64,000 nt of DNA, from the NCBI GenBank assembly GCA_023053685.1, contig JALIGW010000001.1:55938859-56002858 (forward strand). Direction: 5' to 3'. This document shows positions 25,211 through 37,210 of this stretch, one piece after another; position 1 is the first letter of the stretch, and every line of letters begins with the position of its first letter. The notes beneath the pieces are model-generated. The model worked only from the letters and a program-made list of their open reading frames with translations. It searched no databases and had not been told where the DNA came from. The translations under genes and the position numbers were made by a program. This DNA comes from Diadophis punctatus similis (Eukaryota; Chordata; Lepidosauria; Squamata; Dipsadidae).

Positions 25211-27023
25211 TTCTATTAGAAGGCATGTGGGGGAAAAAAAGCTTTTGTGACCCACAGTAAAACAGACTTGCTAGTGTTCGCAAAATGCATTTTTGCTTTT
25301 TAACAGTTGGCGTTTAATTAATATTCTTTGCAAATGCAACATGGCACCACTTTAAGCCATTGTATATTTCAAATGAAAGAGTCATTTTTTCTTATAAATC
25401 CACAGACTTATAGGGGCCCCAACATTGCATGAAGTTCTCAACAGGCCTAGATGCAATCCCCAAAGACACTTCAATGGTTGATAATAAATTTAATTTTTTA
25501 TTATGGCAAACAAGAAAATTGTTCAACACAACAGATAGAAAAATAAAAATAATATACTTAATTTAAAATATATTTTAATGTAAATAAAATCAAATGTATT
25601 TTTCTTGGCCTTATCATTGGTTTGTCCTAGTCCTACCTACATTTTGCAGTGGCCTCCGACTGAAAAATGTTTTAAATTGTCATTCTACAAATTGCTGCAA
25701 CAATATACTATGGCATGCAACTAGAAATTTTAAAAATACAATTCTCATGATTTTAGTGTTTCTAAAAGTTTTCTGATCATGCATGCCATCATCTGGAATT
25801 GTTGAATATCATGGGAAACACATTTCACATAACTGGAGTATTTCTGTATTCTTTTTCACCATCCACACTTTTTTCTTACCATATGAAAATCATGATGATG
25901 TTCAGACAAAATCCTGAGGCATAATTTAACTGCGAGCATCATCTTTAGTACACACATTCTATCCAACTCTTCCAATCCTGATAACCTGGAAAATATTTTA
26001 ACAATATTCCAGTCCAATCTGCCACGTGCTAAATATTGATGGAACCAAAAAAACTTCATAAATGTGCAAGTAACTTGACTCTTTAATTCCAAATGATACC
26101 AGAGGATCATTTTCTTAGGATGGGTCAAATATGCAAATTAGATGGGTCAAATATGCAAATTAGAGCAGATGTTTTTTCTTTTCTCGGATGTTTTCATATG
26201 TAAATTAGGCTTGTGCAAATGGATCAGCTTTCTAAAACTATGATCCAATTGACATGCACTAATGTACAATGAAACACATGTAAATTGATATATCAGATTG
26301 CTAATTTTAGGCACATTTTAAAAGATAATTGCATAGCCTTGCTTTATGCTTTGTATGTTTCTTCTTTCCTTATGTTAAAGTTTTTAAGGAAGTGACTATT
26401 ATGCTTTATCAAATGAAATACACAAGTAATATAAGTTGATGATATAAATTCCACCTTCCTTACTCCTTACTATTACCTGATATTATTTCTATATTTCTAT
26501 ATTATTTCTATATTTTAGTATTATTTTTCTTCTTTTTTTTCTTTTGTGCATAAAATCCTAGGTGAGATTCACAGAGCTATTTTGCCCTGCTCCCCTTTCA
26601 CAGCCAGCAGGGAATCAGCTTTAACACACAAAATTCTAAGGGCCATTAATGATGAATTCCCTCAACTAGTCCTGCTACAATGATCAACTACATGAAAAGC
26701 ACTCTCCAGTTAATGTGCATTAACTGGAGAGAGCTTTTTCCTTTATTTATTCCTATGAAATTGATATTGACTGAATTTTCAGGGCTTTGTACTCTCTGGG
26801 TCACTAGCCTCTTTAAAACATTTAAAAAAAAAGAATTTGGATGCTGGAATTCTGTTTTCCCTTATGGCCAAAAGAGGATTGAGGAGCAAACCCCCTCCCT
26901 CCCCCCCAAAAACAAAACAGAACAGGGTTAAATGGAAGAAGGTTCTTCTAGAGGAAACTGGCAGACATAATTGCAGCCAAGAGTTTGCTAGCACATATCT
27001 GCTTAACCCATGTACATCAACAT
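25211..27023. other. Intron 1 stretch with a small tandem duplication
   Basis: AT-rich. A roughly 23-bp unit containing GGGTCAAATATGCAAATTAG occurs twice in tandem (about 26119-26163), and an imperfect TATTTCTA repeat lies near 26484-26520. Otherwise nothing is recognised. Confidence 0.5.
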
Positions 27024-27311
27024 CAGGGATGAAATCCAGCAGGTTCTGGAGAACCGGTAGTGGAAATTTTGAGTAGTTCGGAGAACCGGCAAATACCACC
27101 TCTGGCTGGCCCCAGAGTTGGGTGGGAATGGAGATTTTGCAATATCCTTCCCCCAGGAGTGGGGAGGGAATGGGGATTTTGCAGTATCCTTCCCCTGGAG
27201 TGGGGTGGAAATGGAGATTTTGCAGTATCCTTCCCTGCCACATCCACCAAGCCATGCCCACCAAGCCATGCCCACAGAACTGGTAGTAAAAAAAATTGGA
27301 TTTCACCACTG
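27024..27311. mobile_element. hAT-type element with three internal tandem repeats (288 bp)
   Basis: Ends CAGGGATGAAATCC and GGATTTCACCACTG; subterminal GGTTCTGGAGAACCGG. Inside, a unit of about 50 bp with GATTTTGCA and TATCCTTCC is repeated three times. It is the inverted relative of 40541-40816. No convincing target duplication. Confidence 0.8.
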
Positions 27312-28916
27312 AAACATGTGCACATCAGCAGTGGTCCTACACTGCCTTCACATAATATCTGGAGTAAGGACAAAATATTATTTGCAGGGTGGATCATCTA
27401 AAACCAAACCGGCTCAGCTGCAGATACACAGTAAAATTTGTGTGACATGCAGACATATCTTCTAGAAATGCATAGTGGGGCATCTTTATGTTGAAGCAAG
27501 GAAGCTGGATGGATTTGCCCCAACCTCTCATATTTAAGTCACGACCCACCTGAAATCCTTCCTATATAACATTTATATAAAAAGAGTGTTTAAATGTGTA
27601 TTTATACATATTTCAAATTCCAGTTATGATCTGCTTACGAAGAATAAAATATGTCTATTGTAATAATAGTAATCCAAAACATGGACTAGATGGTATAACT
27701 GGACTAAAAAAAAAGAGGAAAGACTGTGTGACAACGTGAGAAGAAAACAAAGACAGAAGAGACTGTAAATTTATGATTTAATGTGCATAATTGAGATATA
27801 ATAATGTTGTAAAAACGGGTGTAGATCTGTATCAAAATATTCAGATGTTTAATGAAGAAAAATAATAAAAAAAATTAAATAATAAAAAAAAAATAGTAAT
27901 CCTAGACGTTCTTCATTCTTTCATTCTCTATCCTTATTCTCTGAATATTTTTATACTCAAATCTTGCACTATAACATTGGTTTAAATGTACACCCACACA
28001 TTTAAAAGGCCCAGCCAAATATGCACACTTGCTCCTAACCAAATGCACCCACACACTTCCCCTTCTATCAGCTATAATCGGGTGAAAGTGTTCGGATGAG
28101 GAAGACATGCTCACAACATGTGTTAAATAGAAATTGACTCTTAATTTACTCATAGTCTGATTTGCCCATTCTAATCTTCAACTATCACAAATATTACAAT
28201 CTTTTAAATCAAACTGTAAAAATTACAGCAATGCTAATTAGCACTATTTACAGAACCACTGCTGCTGCAATCACTGGAATGATTTACTTTGGGATAACCC
28301 CTCAATGCAGAAAATTCCACTTGGATAGGCATGTTGATAGGCAGGTTGTTTCATAGTTACTTCAGTTTAGCACATGCAGAATGTCCTTTCACAGCTTTGG
28401 GCATGCCTGCTCTAAAATTGCTCAATTTTTAAAGCAATATTCAGGTCTTCAAATAGTTAAGAGCAACTCAATAAGTAGAAAGGTTTTACAGACAGCCCTT
28501 TGATCCTTTGGGGTACAATCCTTAGAATTTTGACAGTGACACTGAGGTTGGAGCAAAGACCAGACATTCCCTCATGGGATATTATTAATGTACGGTACTC
28601 TCACACTGTAACACAATAGAACATCTCAGAAAGACTGATGACTAAGCAGAGAAAGAAGTAATTGTAAAAGCCCTATGACACAACTGAAGCCCAAGCTCAG
28701 CCTGGTCTTAGGAGTTTTTTGGCAAAACCAGAGGGAAGGAAAAGGCAAGGCTCAACACTAGAATGAGAATGATGTGAGCAGCATCAATAAGTGTAGAAAA
28801 TAAAATAAAATTCTATACTTGCAATTGAAGACCGTACAATCTACCTTTTAAATTTCTTTCTCTCTTACAAAAGCAAACATATGCATTGCTATATAATAAG
28901 TATATAATAATAATAA
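27312..28916. other. Intron 1 stretch without recognised features
   Basis: AT-rich with A-rich runs near 27860-27890; no feature recognised. Confidence 0.45.
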
Positions 28917-29576
28917 GAGCTGAGGTGACGCAGCGGTTAGAGGCAGTACTGCAGGCCACTTTAGCTGACTGTGATCCGCAGGTCAGCGGTTCAAATCTCA
29001 CTGGCTCAAGGTTGACTCAGCCTTCCATCCTTCCGAGGTAGGTAAAATGAGGACCCAGATTGTTGGGGGCAATGTAAATATATACATTGCTTAATGGTGT
29101 AAACCGCTTAGAGCAGTGATGGCGAACCTATGGCACGGGTGCCACAGGTGGCACGCGGAGCCATATCTGCTGGCACGCGAGCCGTTGCCCTAGCTCAGCT
29201 CCAGCACGCATGTACGTGCATGCCAGCTGATTTTTGGCTCACGCGGAGACTCTGGGAGGGCGATTTTGGCCTCCGGAGGGCCTCCGGGGTGGTGGTGGGA
29301 GGGTTTTCGCCCTCCCCAAGCTCTAAGAAAGCCCCTGGAGCCTGGGGAGGGCAAAAAATGGGCCTACTGGGCCCACTGGAAGTCGGGAAACGGGGGAGTG
29401 GGGGGGGTCACATACGCATGCGCAGCGGGGTGAGGCAAGTGGGGGGCTTTGAATTATGGGTGTGGGCACGCACGCGCGTGCGATAGCACATGCGTGCACT
29501 ATTTCGGCACTCGAGGAAAAAAAGGTTTGCCATCACTGGCTTAGAGAGTGCTTGCACTGTGAGGCGGTATATAAAT
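28917..29576 (+). mobile_element. tRNA-derived SINE, split by a hAT insertion
   Basis: The Pol III-type head has an A-box-like region (GACGCAGCGGTTAGAGG) and a B box GGTTCAAATCT at 28988-28998. The body contains CCTTCCATCCTTCCGAGG and GGTAAAATGAGGACCC. The 3' part, GTAAACCGCTTAGAGAGTGC then TGAGGCGGTATATAAAT, is interrupted after GCTTAGAG by the element at 29113-29538. It ends in an (AAAT)n tail. The family name is uncertain. Confidence 0.7.
29113..29538. mobile_element. hAT-type element inserted in a SINE (426 bp)
   Basis: Starts CAGTGATGGCGAACC and ends GGTTTGCCATCACTG. Perfect 8-bp duplication GCTTAGAG (29105-29112 and 29539-29546), made from SINE sequence. GC-rich interior, no transposase. 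Confidence 0.9.
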
Positions 29577-29584
29577 CTCACAAA

Positions 29585-29667
<83 letters not shown>

Positions 29668-29668
29668 A
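29577..29668 (+). repeat. (AAAT)n microsatellite, SINE tail
   Basis: More than twenty AAAT units directly after the SINE 3' end. Confidence 0.95.
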
Positions 29669-29867
29669 TCTGTAATTTTATAGAGGAATTGTATGATTGT
29701 ATGATAAGATTTACAAACATCAGCAATTCATGATTTATTCATCATCCCAAAACCTAAACCTATGCCAAAATGGTTGGATTTGTGTAACATGTAAATCAAA
29801 CAAAACTCATAGTTTAATTTGATTGGTGAATAGAGCTTGTTGGTTCTCACAAAATGAGAGATAGCAT

Positions 29868-30086
29868 TTTTTTTTCTTCCATTCAGTCACATCCAATTCT
29901 TGGAGACGGCCTGCACAAGTCTCTGCGGTTTTCTTGGCAAGGTCTTTCAAAAGTGGCTTGCCATTGCCTCCTTCCTGAGGCTTAGAGAAATGACTGGCCC
30001 AAGGTCACCCAGTTGGCTTTGTGCTTAACATGGTACTAGAGCTTATGGTTTCCTGGTTTCTAACCTGATGCCTAAACTACTGCACC
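29868..30086 (-). mobile_element. Sauria-type SINE with Bov-B-like segment, reverse orientation
   Basis: Read on minus: a degenerate tRNA-like head (TTTGGTGCAGTAGTTTAGGC), CAAAGCCAACTGGGTGACC, then GGCAATGGCAAGCCACTTTT, which resembles the Bov-B-related part of squamate SINEs. Confidence 0.6.
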
Positions 30087-31016
30087 AAACAACAAAAATA
30101 TCACTTCTTAACTTGCATCATGAATGTTGCCTTTTGGTTCTCATAAAATGAGAGACAGCATGATGAGGATAGTAAAAGATAAATGTAATTCTTCTCCTTA
30201 AAGAATTCCCCATTTCCTCAAACTCTTTCTATCATTGCTATTCAGAATAAAAAGCAGAATATTAAAAATATAATTATGTTCCAATACTCTTCTAATAATC
30301 TCTTAATGTACCAGTCTTATAATACTGTAGCTACTCTGTGATTAATCGGTGCTAACGGTATTACTAAATGCACAAGCATTTTTTTTTTTTGCTGTTGGTA
30401 AGTAAAATAGTTACAAAATAATATATATAGTTCATAATTATGAGAAATCCTAAAACCATTTGTTCTGAGGCATATGGTTTGTTCAACATCATACAAAAAT
30501 TCCAAATCTGAATTCAACAAAAAGAAATAGTTTGGAGAAACCATTTACGCTTTTGCTTCTAAAATTAAGCCTATACATAAAAGTTACCTGATTTAAAGAA
30601 TGGAAGAACACATATAAATAAAACTGAACTGTGGCAAGAATTGTTAGATCCAGAATCCCCAATACACATGTACCTGTGTATTAATGCTTATTTGTGGACT
30701 AGATCTGATTTCTCATCATTATCAGTTAGTAGAATTTTCAGTACAGTAAAAAAAAAACATGGTACTTGAATAGGGAAGAACTCAGGAAATTCAGGGTTGT
30801 TTTCTAGCCTTGGAATTAAAAAACAAAACAAAAACAAAATCAAGAAGACAGGGGCAAGCCACTTCCTGATGTTCCTGAGAAAACTGTATGGCAAAAATCA
30901 CCAGAATTAAGTTTAATATGCCCGACTAAGTGGCAATACCAAGCCACCTTTTATTTAAGTAAGTATTGTTTAAGTGAGACAATTAATACAATGTTTATGG
31001 AGATTTTCAGTCATCC
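30087..31016. other. Intron 1 stretch without recognised features
   Basis: AT-rich; no gene or repeat recognised. Confidence 0.45.
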
Positions 31017-31080
31017 AGGTCATGGTTGTCCCAAAGCTGCTTTTTCAAGAGGCAACTGGACTTTTTGGTTTTTCTTTGAA

Positions 31081-31114
31081 GACATTTCACTTCTCATCCA
31101 AGAAGCTTCTTCAG
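31081..31114 (-). ncRNA. Hammerhead-like motif, left end
   Basis: CUGAAGAA, stem GCUUCU/AGAAGU with loop UGGAUG, then GAAAUGUC. One change from the GAAACGUC form weakens helix III. Confidence 0.4.
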
Positions 31115-31167
31115 CTCTGATTGGATAGTGGGGAATGGAAGGATTTATATTCCTTGCAGACAGCTGG

Positions 31168-31556
31168 TCATTTGCATTCTTTTAGAGAGCCATTGAGGCC
31201 ACTTGGAGGTTTATCTGTGTCCTCAGGGTCATCTGAGTAGTACAAATGGATATGGAGCCTTCCTGGAACTGCTGAAAGGACTATGTTGTAGACTGGAGAT
31301 AGGTGATGTCGTATCCCTCCCCCTCTGTTGAGAAGGGGCTTTTCAGTGTTGATATAGATGGCCTCTTTGACCCCTCTTTCAAACCAGCGGTCCTCTCTGT
31401 CCAAAATGTGAACTTTACTGTCTTCAAAAGAGTGTCTTTTAAATGCAGATGGACTGCTGAATCTTGTCCTGATAGGTTTTGTTCTATGTTGTTCAACTGA
31501 ATTACAGTGGTGATGAGTTCACTATTGGAAGATCTGAAAGACCAGGTTAGGTACAA
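31168..31556 (-). pseudogene. Penelope-like GIY-YIG endonuclease C-terminal remnant
   Basis: Two overlapping frames join across a frameshift near 31400: first SGQDSAVHLHLKD, then DREDRWFERGVKEAIY and LNRGGGIRHHLSPVYN. These blocks are typical of the C-terminal part of the GIY-YIG domain in Penelope-like retroelements. The GIY and YIG half of the domain and the reverse transcriptase are not present. The Glu of WFERGVKEAIY, the family's likely catalytic residue, is kept. A stop follows about 38 residues after the domain, and the ribozyme-bearing terminal sequence comes next. Confidence 0.8.
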
Positions 31557-32542
31557 ATTGTCATGAAGAAAATCTATCTATGTGGTCTCTAAGACTTGAT
31601 ATCAACTTGATTGCACATTATTAACAAAAAATGGGATTGGAATACTACCTCCAATTTCCATTCCTGTTCTTAAAATTCTGGGGTGGGAAATGGCCCCAAA
31701 AATTTCAGTGTCAGTGATAGAGTAAGAATGTTGGAGAATGAGGAAGCAGATTCTGCAATAATGAAGAATTGTAACAAGGCAAATTACATTCTTGTAAAAT
31801 GATAACAGAGTTTTGTATAGAAGAAATCAAAGGAAGTTACAACTAACTACAGCATTTTCAGAGTCCATAATATCCATTGGTAGCATCATAATTGGATATG
31901 GAGAATACTAATCAAGAGCAACAAGGATAATTAATCAATTTAATCAAATAAAAGTATACACCAAAATAGCTAGACAACCATTATTTGTGAGAAATATTAT
32001 TCTTTGGTCAACTACTGTGTAAGTATTGTTTGACAGGAGTGAGGGGAAATATAAGTGTTATATTTTTAAACTATTTGCTGATTGTGCAATGACTATATCA
32101 TTTAAGAGCTGTTGGCAGGGATTGGTGGATGAATTGTGCTAAATAGTTAATGTTAGTATTCATTAATAAGTTAAATTTAAATCATCCTGTTGATAATCAC
32201 AGAGATCAGTACCATGCACATGACCATTTTGTCAACTGCTAATAAAATGAGCTGAATATGTCAGAGATCAATTATCAAAGGTCATTTGATGCTGAATTTC
32301 TTACATATTGTGTGTCACATGTTTATTAAATGAAAGCAGAACTGTCACAAGGAAAAACAGAGCTCCTTCATGCTAAGAATGTCATATGCCTACACCGACT
32401 TTGCATTCTCGAGTCAGAAGATAAAGCCATCAACCAGGGAAGCTGGGTTGACCAATATAATTAAGGGTATGGAAAATAAATCCTTTGTGAAGCCTGAAGT
32501 GTAACATAAACGATTGCCAAGAGTAGACTGCAGTAACCAGAG

Positions 32543-32576
32543 CTGAAGAAGCTTCTTGGATGAGAAGAGAAACGTC
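32543..32576 (+). ncRNA. Hammerhead-like motif, right end
   Basis: CUGAAGAA, stem GCUUCU/AGAAGA (bottom pair mismatched), loop UGGAUG, then an intact GAAACGUC. Confidence 0.45.
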
Positions 32577-32640
32577 TTCAAAGAAAAACCAGAAAGTCCA
32601 GTTGCCTCTTGAAACAGCACCTTTGGGACTGCAGTAACAT

Positions 32641-33693
32641 GTTTTACACATACTGCACATACTGTAATCACTGCCTGTTTGTTAAAGGCCTGGAGGGCAT
32701 ATAGAGATTTTTCCATATGATAAGCTTAGTTAGTGATCTTGTCAAGCTGCTTCCCCCCACCATCTCTATAACATAGATTATTGCAAACAAAGGAACTGCC
32801 ATAAAGTTGAGACAATTTCCTGCCACTTGTGATTATGCTATACATATACTGTCTTCTAAAAAAAAGAGGAAGAATTGCTATCATTTTCACCTGAAAAAGC
32901 AGAAAAGCAGAAAAAATGCTTAGCTTTTTGAATTTATCCTTGTTACCCAGTTGTTCCATTTGTCAAAATATAAAACAACTGGTAACTCTATTAAGTCAAA
33001 ATTATTGAATCATTGCCCTGAAGCACATTTTCAATCCAACAGAGCCAAGTGACTGGATTATGCTGGCACTGAAATATAGGGAGCACAAAATAAAATAGTA
33101 TGACTCCCAGGTTATAAGCGACAGGCATCTATCACATGCCTCTTTTAGAAAGAGGTATGTGATGGTAAGTTTGATGCTTGTTTTATTATTTCTGAAATAA
33201 TAAATGTACCATTAGGCTATGCCCTATCCTAAATTGCTTTCATCAAACTGTAGTTAAAGCTTTTCGTGTCTCACATCACTTTTTCTTTTTAAATGCCTTT
33301 TGGTATTCATGAGCTTTTTTGCTAGCTGTGTAGTCTGAAGATCAGCACTTCTGAAAATACCTTTTCTTCTGAGCAATAATCTCCCCAAGGCCAGTGGATT
33401 CTTCATATACAAGTTTTATAAGAATCTAAACACACCCAGCTTTCCTCCCTCTTTTTATTTTGAATTTTCAAAATGTATTTCCCATTCTTGTATCGAAGAA
33501 TTAGAAGTAAAGAATAGTAGCATATTAAGAATAGCCAGATAGCCGTGCAATAATGGGTCTAGGATTTGTTTGTTGCCTGTCCTTCCTGCATTCTTTGTGG
33601 ATCTGTCATAAGCTGTTATTCACAAGGTGAAACCTTGTAAAAGATTGTTTCCACACAGTTATTAGAGTACAGTTCATTTGGCCAAGTTTTCCT
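32641..33693. other. Intron 1 stretch without recognised features
   Basis: AT-rich; nothing recognised. Confidence 0.45.
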
Positions 33694-33701
33694 TTCTAGA
33701 C

Positions 33702-34461
33702 CAGTGTTTCCCAAACTTTTGACATATGTGTACCCCTTCTATAATTTTCGTAACGCTGAGTACCCCTCATAAAAAACATATGCTTTAATAAAAATCTATG
33801 GGTTTATCTTTGTACTGATTATGGTTTGTCTCAAAATGGCGCTTTAAGTTGGATGGTTTCATGCTTTCATTTGTTAAGATTTTCAAAACAAATGACGCAA
33901 AGTGGAATAGGCTCATTTTCATCTCCAAATTTAAGTTATTCTTTGTCGTACTTGCGAGTTTTCCTAATCTCTGTTAGGGATAAAAATTGTATTTTATAAA
34001 AATAATCAAAATCAGTGGAACTTACTAAAGCACGATAACAGGCGCCCAGAACTAACTATTAAAGAAGTAAGTTGTCTCTGTAACGAAGTGCAGTATATTC
34101 ACGCCGTGTCACGCCTCACAAGACTGTCTAACCGTTAGATAACACTGCAATTCTCCAGTGTTTAAACAGCTCCATGTCAACTGTTAATGTTCCCGCAGTT
34201 TAAAAATGGCCAAACCCGAGCTGCGCGAAGGATGCGCAGAAGTTCCCGCCATAATGAGTTGCGATACTATGTACGATGGCCCCAGTTCCCATGTAAAAAC
34301 TGCGATACGTGCCTATTTCTTTCCTTGTTCTGTGGGCGCAGCTAAGCACGGTGCAGTGGATATTCCCACGTGATCCACACCAAACTCCGGTGCAACGCGT
34401 ACCCCCACCAAACTCTTCCCGTACCCCTGGGGGTACGCGTACCACACTTTGGGAAACACTG
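33702..34461. mobile_element. hAT-type element (760 bp)
   Basis: Ends CAGTGTTTCCCAAACTTT and AAAGTGTGG-type reverse (TTTGGGAAACACTG). Perfect 8-bp duplication TTCTAGAC (33694-33701 and 34462-34469). GTACCCCT blocks occur near both ends. The interior has no transposase-like frame. Confidence 0.9.
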
Positions 34462-34469
34462 TTCTAGAC

Positions 34470-35975
34470 CATGAGCACATATGAAGACAAACTTTATTTT
34501 ATTCATCCCTACACGTTTTTGTCAGCCGTTTCCTCCCAGTGGCCTGAAAAAGCAAAATGTAATAAATGTACATCTTGTCTGATGAGTTTTTAAATCTATA
34601 AAAAAATTAAAAACATAATATTAACACTACATTCTAATTACAGAAGGGTATTCCTGAGTTAAATTCTTAATTCTGGTTAAAACTTCTCAGCAATATTTTT
34701 GGGACAAGCTGTGTGGATTCTTTTATAATATTTCCCAATACTGTGCTCACAGAACCCAATTAAAAATCTACCCATAATTTCAAATATGAGGATCTTTAAT
34801 AAAGCTGGATTGCACACCAAATACTTTCACTCTCCCTCCCCATTTCCTGCCCTCCTTATAACTATAACGGATGTTGTTTGCTTATGATGAAGCACTGGCT
34901 GACTGTCTGGCATTCCATTTAGCAAACCAGTTGAATAGCACAACTGTTAAATATCTGGAAGAATTAACAGCTACCTTCTGCCTATATATACATTAAGACC
35001 TTGGAAATTTCCAGAACTGCAATTCAGTTTCTCCAAAAGCTGCTAAAAATATCCAAATGTGTTACAGCTTTTCCTGAGTTAAAGCTTTTTTTTTAATTTG
35101 ATACTGTGCTATCTGAGCTAAAATGATAACCAAGCATGGTAATGTTCAAATTAATTAAATTAATTAGCTCTAATAGTAGTAACAGTTTTATATAACTAGA
35201 AGAGGAATTAAGCTCATTTTCATAGTTACAGCTCATTCTGCCATGGATAAATTCTGGGCAACATACAAGATAACTGTATCTTTGGGGTTGTTCCATTACA
35301 AAGATAAGATCTGAAGTGGCACAATTTGATGGCTGCCCAAAGCTACTGAGTCCAAACTCACAACAATTCCCTCCTTTTTCTATAAACTCCCATTATATCC
35401 TTCAATCCTCAGTAACATTTCTCAGGGTATACTTGATGCCTTCTACTTAGATCCTGAATTTCCACATCACACTATATGGTAAATAGGTTGTGTTGTCTCT
35501 TTTAACTATTTTCTCTAGTAATCCCTTTGCCCTAGAATTTCTCTCATCCTTCCCTAATTGTTTATGTGTGGACAGATATAACTTAAGTCCAGAAATCTAC
35601 ACTAGGGCAGTAAATGGCACACTATAAGTATTTCAACAAAACTTATACTACCATTCCATATGATCATGTAGTCACAAACAATCCTAAAAATACTTTCTAT
35701 TGGATGCATCGTAATACTAAGACATTATATTAGGGCGGTGTTCTAGTTCAGGGTAAAGTCCAAGCCTGCATAATCTGGAGCAATTTTCAACTTATTCTGA
35801 GCACAACAAATGTCTCCTGTGGGCTCTGTATCAGATTCAAACATCTCCATGATTCCTGAAATCTTGGTCCTCCATTTTGTAAACACTACCGGTAGATGTA
35901 TCATTTTAAAAAAAAGTTGTGATTATTATTTTGCAATCCAATTGGGTGACGGGAATCTTAAATCCATTGACTAAG
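34470..35975. other. Intron 1 stretch without recognised features
   Basis: AT-rich; no feature recognised. Confidence 0.45.
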
Positions 35976-35976
35976 A

Positions 35977-36120
35977 CAGAGGCCCCGGTGCAAGCGGTAG
36001 GTGCACGCATCCACCACTTGCACAAATGGAGCTGCATGCGTATGCACGCCTATCGCTCACACAGAACTTTCCCCTCCCCCCCCAACCATGCCACCATGCC
36101 GGAAAGGTTGGGGACCACTA
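35977..36120. mobile_element. Degenerate hAT-type MITE
   Basis: The right end GGTTGGGGACCACTA is a near-consensus terminus (CAGTGGTCCCCAACC reversed). The left end CAGAGGCCCC is decayed. CpG-rich interior, no clear target duplication. Confidence 0.5.
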
Positions 36121-36887
36121 CCCTAACATTGGAGTCATTATTAAGATCCAGCAATCATCAGACTGTGGAGAGAAATCTATAATTTGTTTTAATAACAATA
36201 TAGTCTCACTGTTGCCTAAACATTCTTGCCATCATCCAGAGTCAGTGTATGTGGTGGCATTCTGGTGAACTACAGTTAGATGATAAATTTTTCATCAGTG
36301 TTGGCTCTTCTTCAGTTTGTTTCTACCAACTTTCCACTTCTCTCCTGTCCTATTACATCTTCCTTCCCAGATACTAGAGGACTCTCTTTAATCTGAACCT
36401 TCCAAACTTCCTCTATTGCTTTGCTAGGCATGTTTTGATTCTCCTTTATGTTGCCTTTGTCACATGGCTGTTCTTAACACCTACCAGGCATGCTGATATT
36501 CCTGGTCCCTCACTTCTGTTGCTTAATAAAACTCAACAAAACTATTAAAACTTGAAACACTAAAACATTCAATTAATATAACCTCAGGACAAAAATAAAA
36601 AGTAATGGGTTAAAGAGGGAGTAAATAAATCTGAAACCTAACTATTATCCTGACATATAAAATTGTGAGGTGTTTGGCTGAAGAACTGATTTTCCTTTGC
36701 CATCCTGGCTCCTCTCCCCCCCCCCCCGCCCCATCAAATCACACAAATCCATATTGGCTGGGGCTGCAGAGGGCTGCAGTTCAGTGTACTTTTAGAGGGT
36801 CAAGTTGTGCACCTATGTTTAAGAAATATTATGCACAGTTGGATACTTTGAAGAAGTTACTATTGAAGAAGTTACTATTAGTCTATT

Positions 36888-37140
36888 AGTATTCTCATCG
36901 TATCACCCATCTCCTCCCACTTATGACTGTATGACTGTAACTTGTTGCTTGTATCCTTACAATTTATATTAATATGGATTGTTTCCTGATTGCTTATTTG
37001 TACCCTATGACAATCATTAAGTGTTGTACCTTATGATTCTTGATGAATGTATCTTGTCTTTTTTTTTAATGTACACTGAGAGCATATGCACCAAAGACAA
37101 ATTCCTTGTGTGTCCAATCACACTTGGCCAATAAAGAATT
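36888..37140 (+). mobile_element. Snake CR1/L3-type LINE 3'UTR
   Basis: The sequence runs CCCATCTCCTCCCACTTATG, ACTGTAACTTGTTGCTTG, then ATGTACACTGAGAGCATATG, CCAATCACACTTGGCCAATAAAG, and continues into ATTCT repeats. This is the 3' end of a very abundant LINE of advanced snakes. It is 5'-truncated, with no ORF. Confidence 0.75.
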
Positions 37141-37210
37141 CTATTCTATTCTATTCTATTCTATTCTATTCTATTCTATTCTATTCTATTCTATTCTATT
37201 CTATTCTATT
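37136..37210 (+). repeat. (ATTCT)n microsatellite at a LINE 3' end
   Basis: About fifteen uninterrupted ATTCT units starting in the AATAAAGAATTCT end of the LINE. Confidence 0.97.

Larger units (their letters stand above)
31017..32640. mobile_element. Penelope-like element remnant with inverted ends
   Basis: The left end (about 31030-31170, minus) and right end (about 32530-32635, plus) are inverted copies that each contain CTGAAGAAGCTTCTTGGATG, a hammerhead-like core, and CCAGTTGCCTCTTGAAA. A GIY-YIG endonuclease remnant precedes the left end on minus (31168-31556). About 950 bp between that remnant and the right end is AT-rich and unidentified. Confidence 0.7.

Noticed and set aside
37136..37210. 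CRISPR-like array of short repeats
   Set aside because: Units are 5 bp with no spacers; it is a eukaryotic microsatellite.
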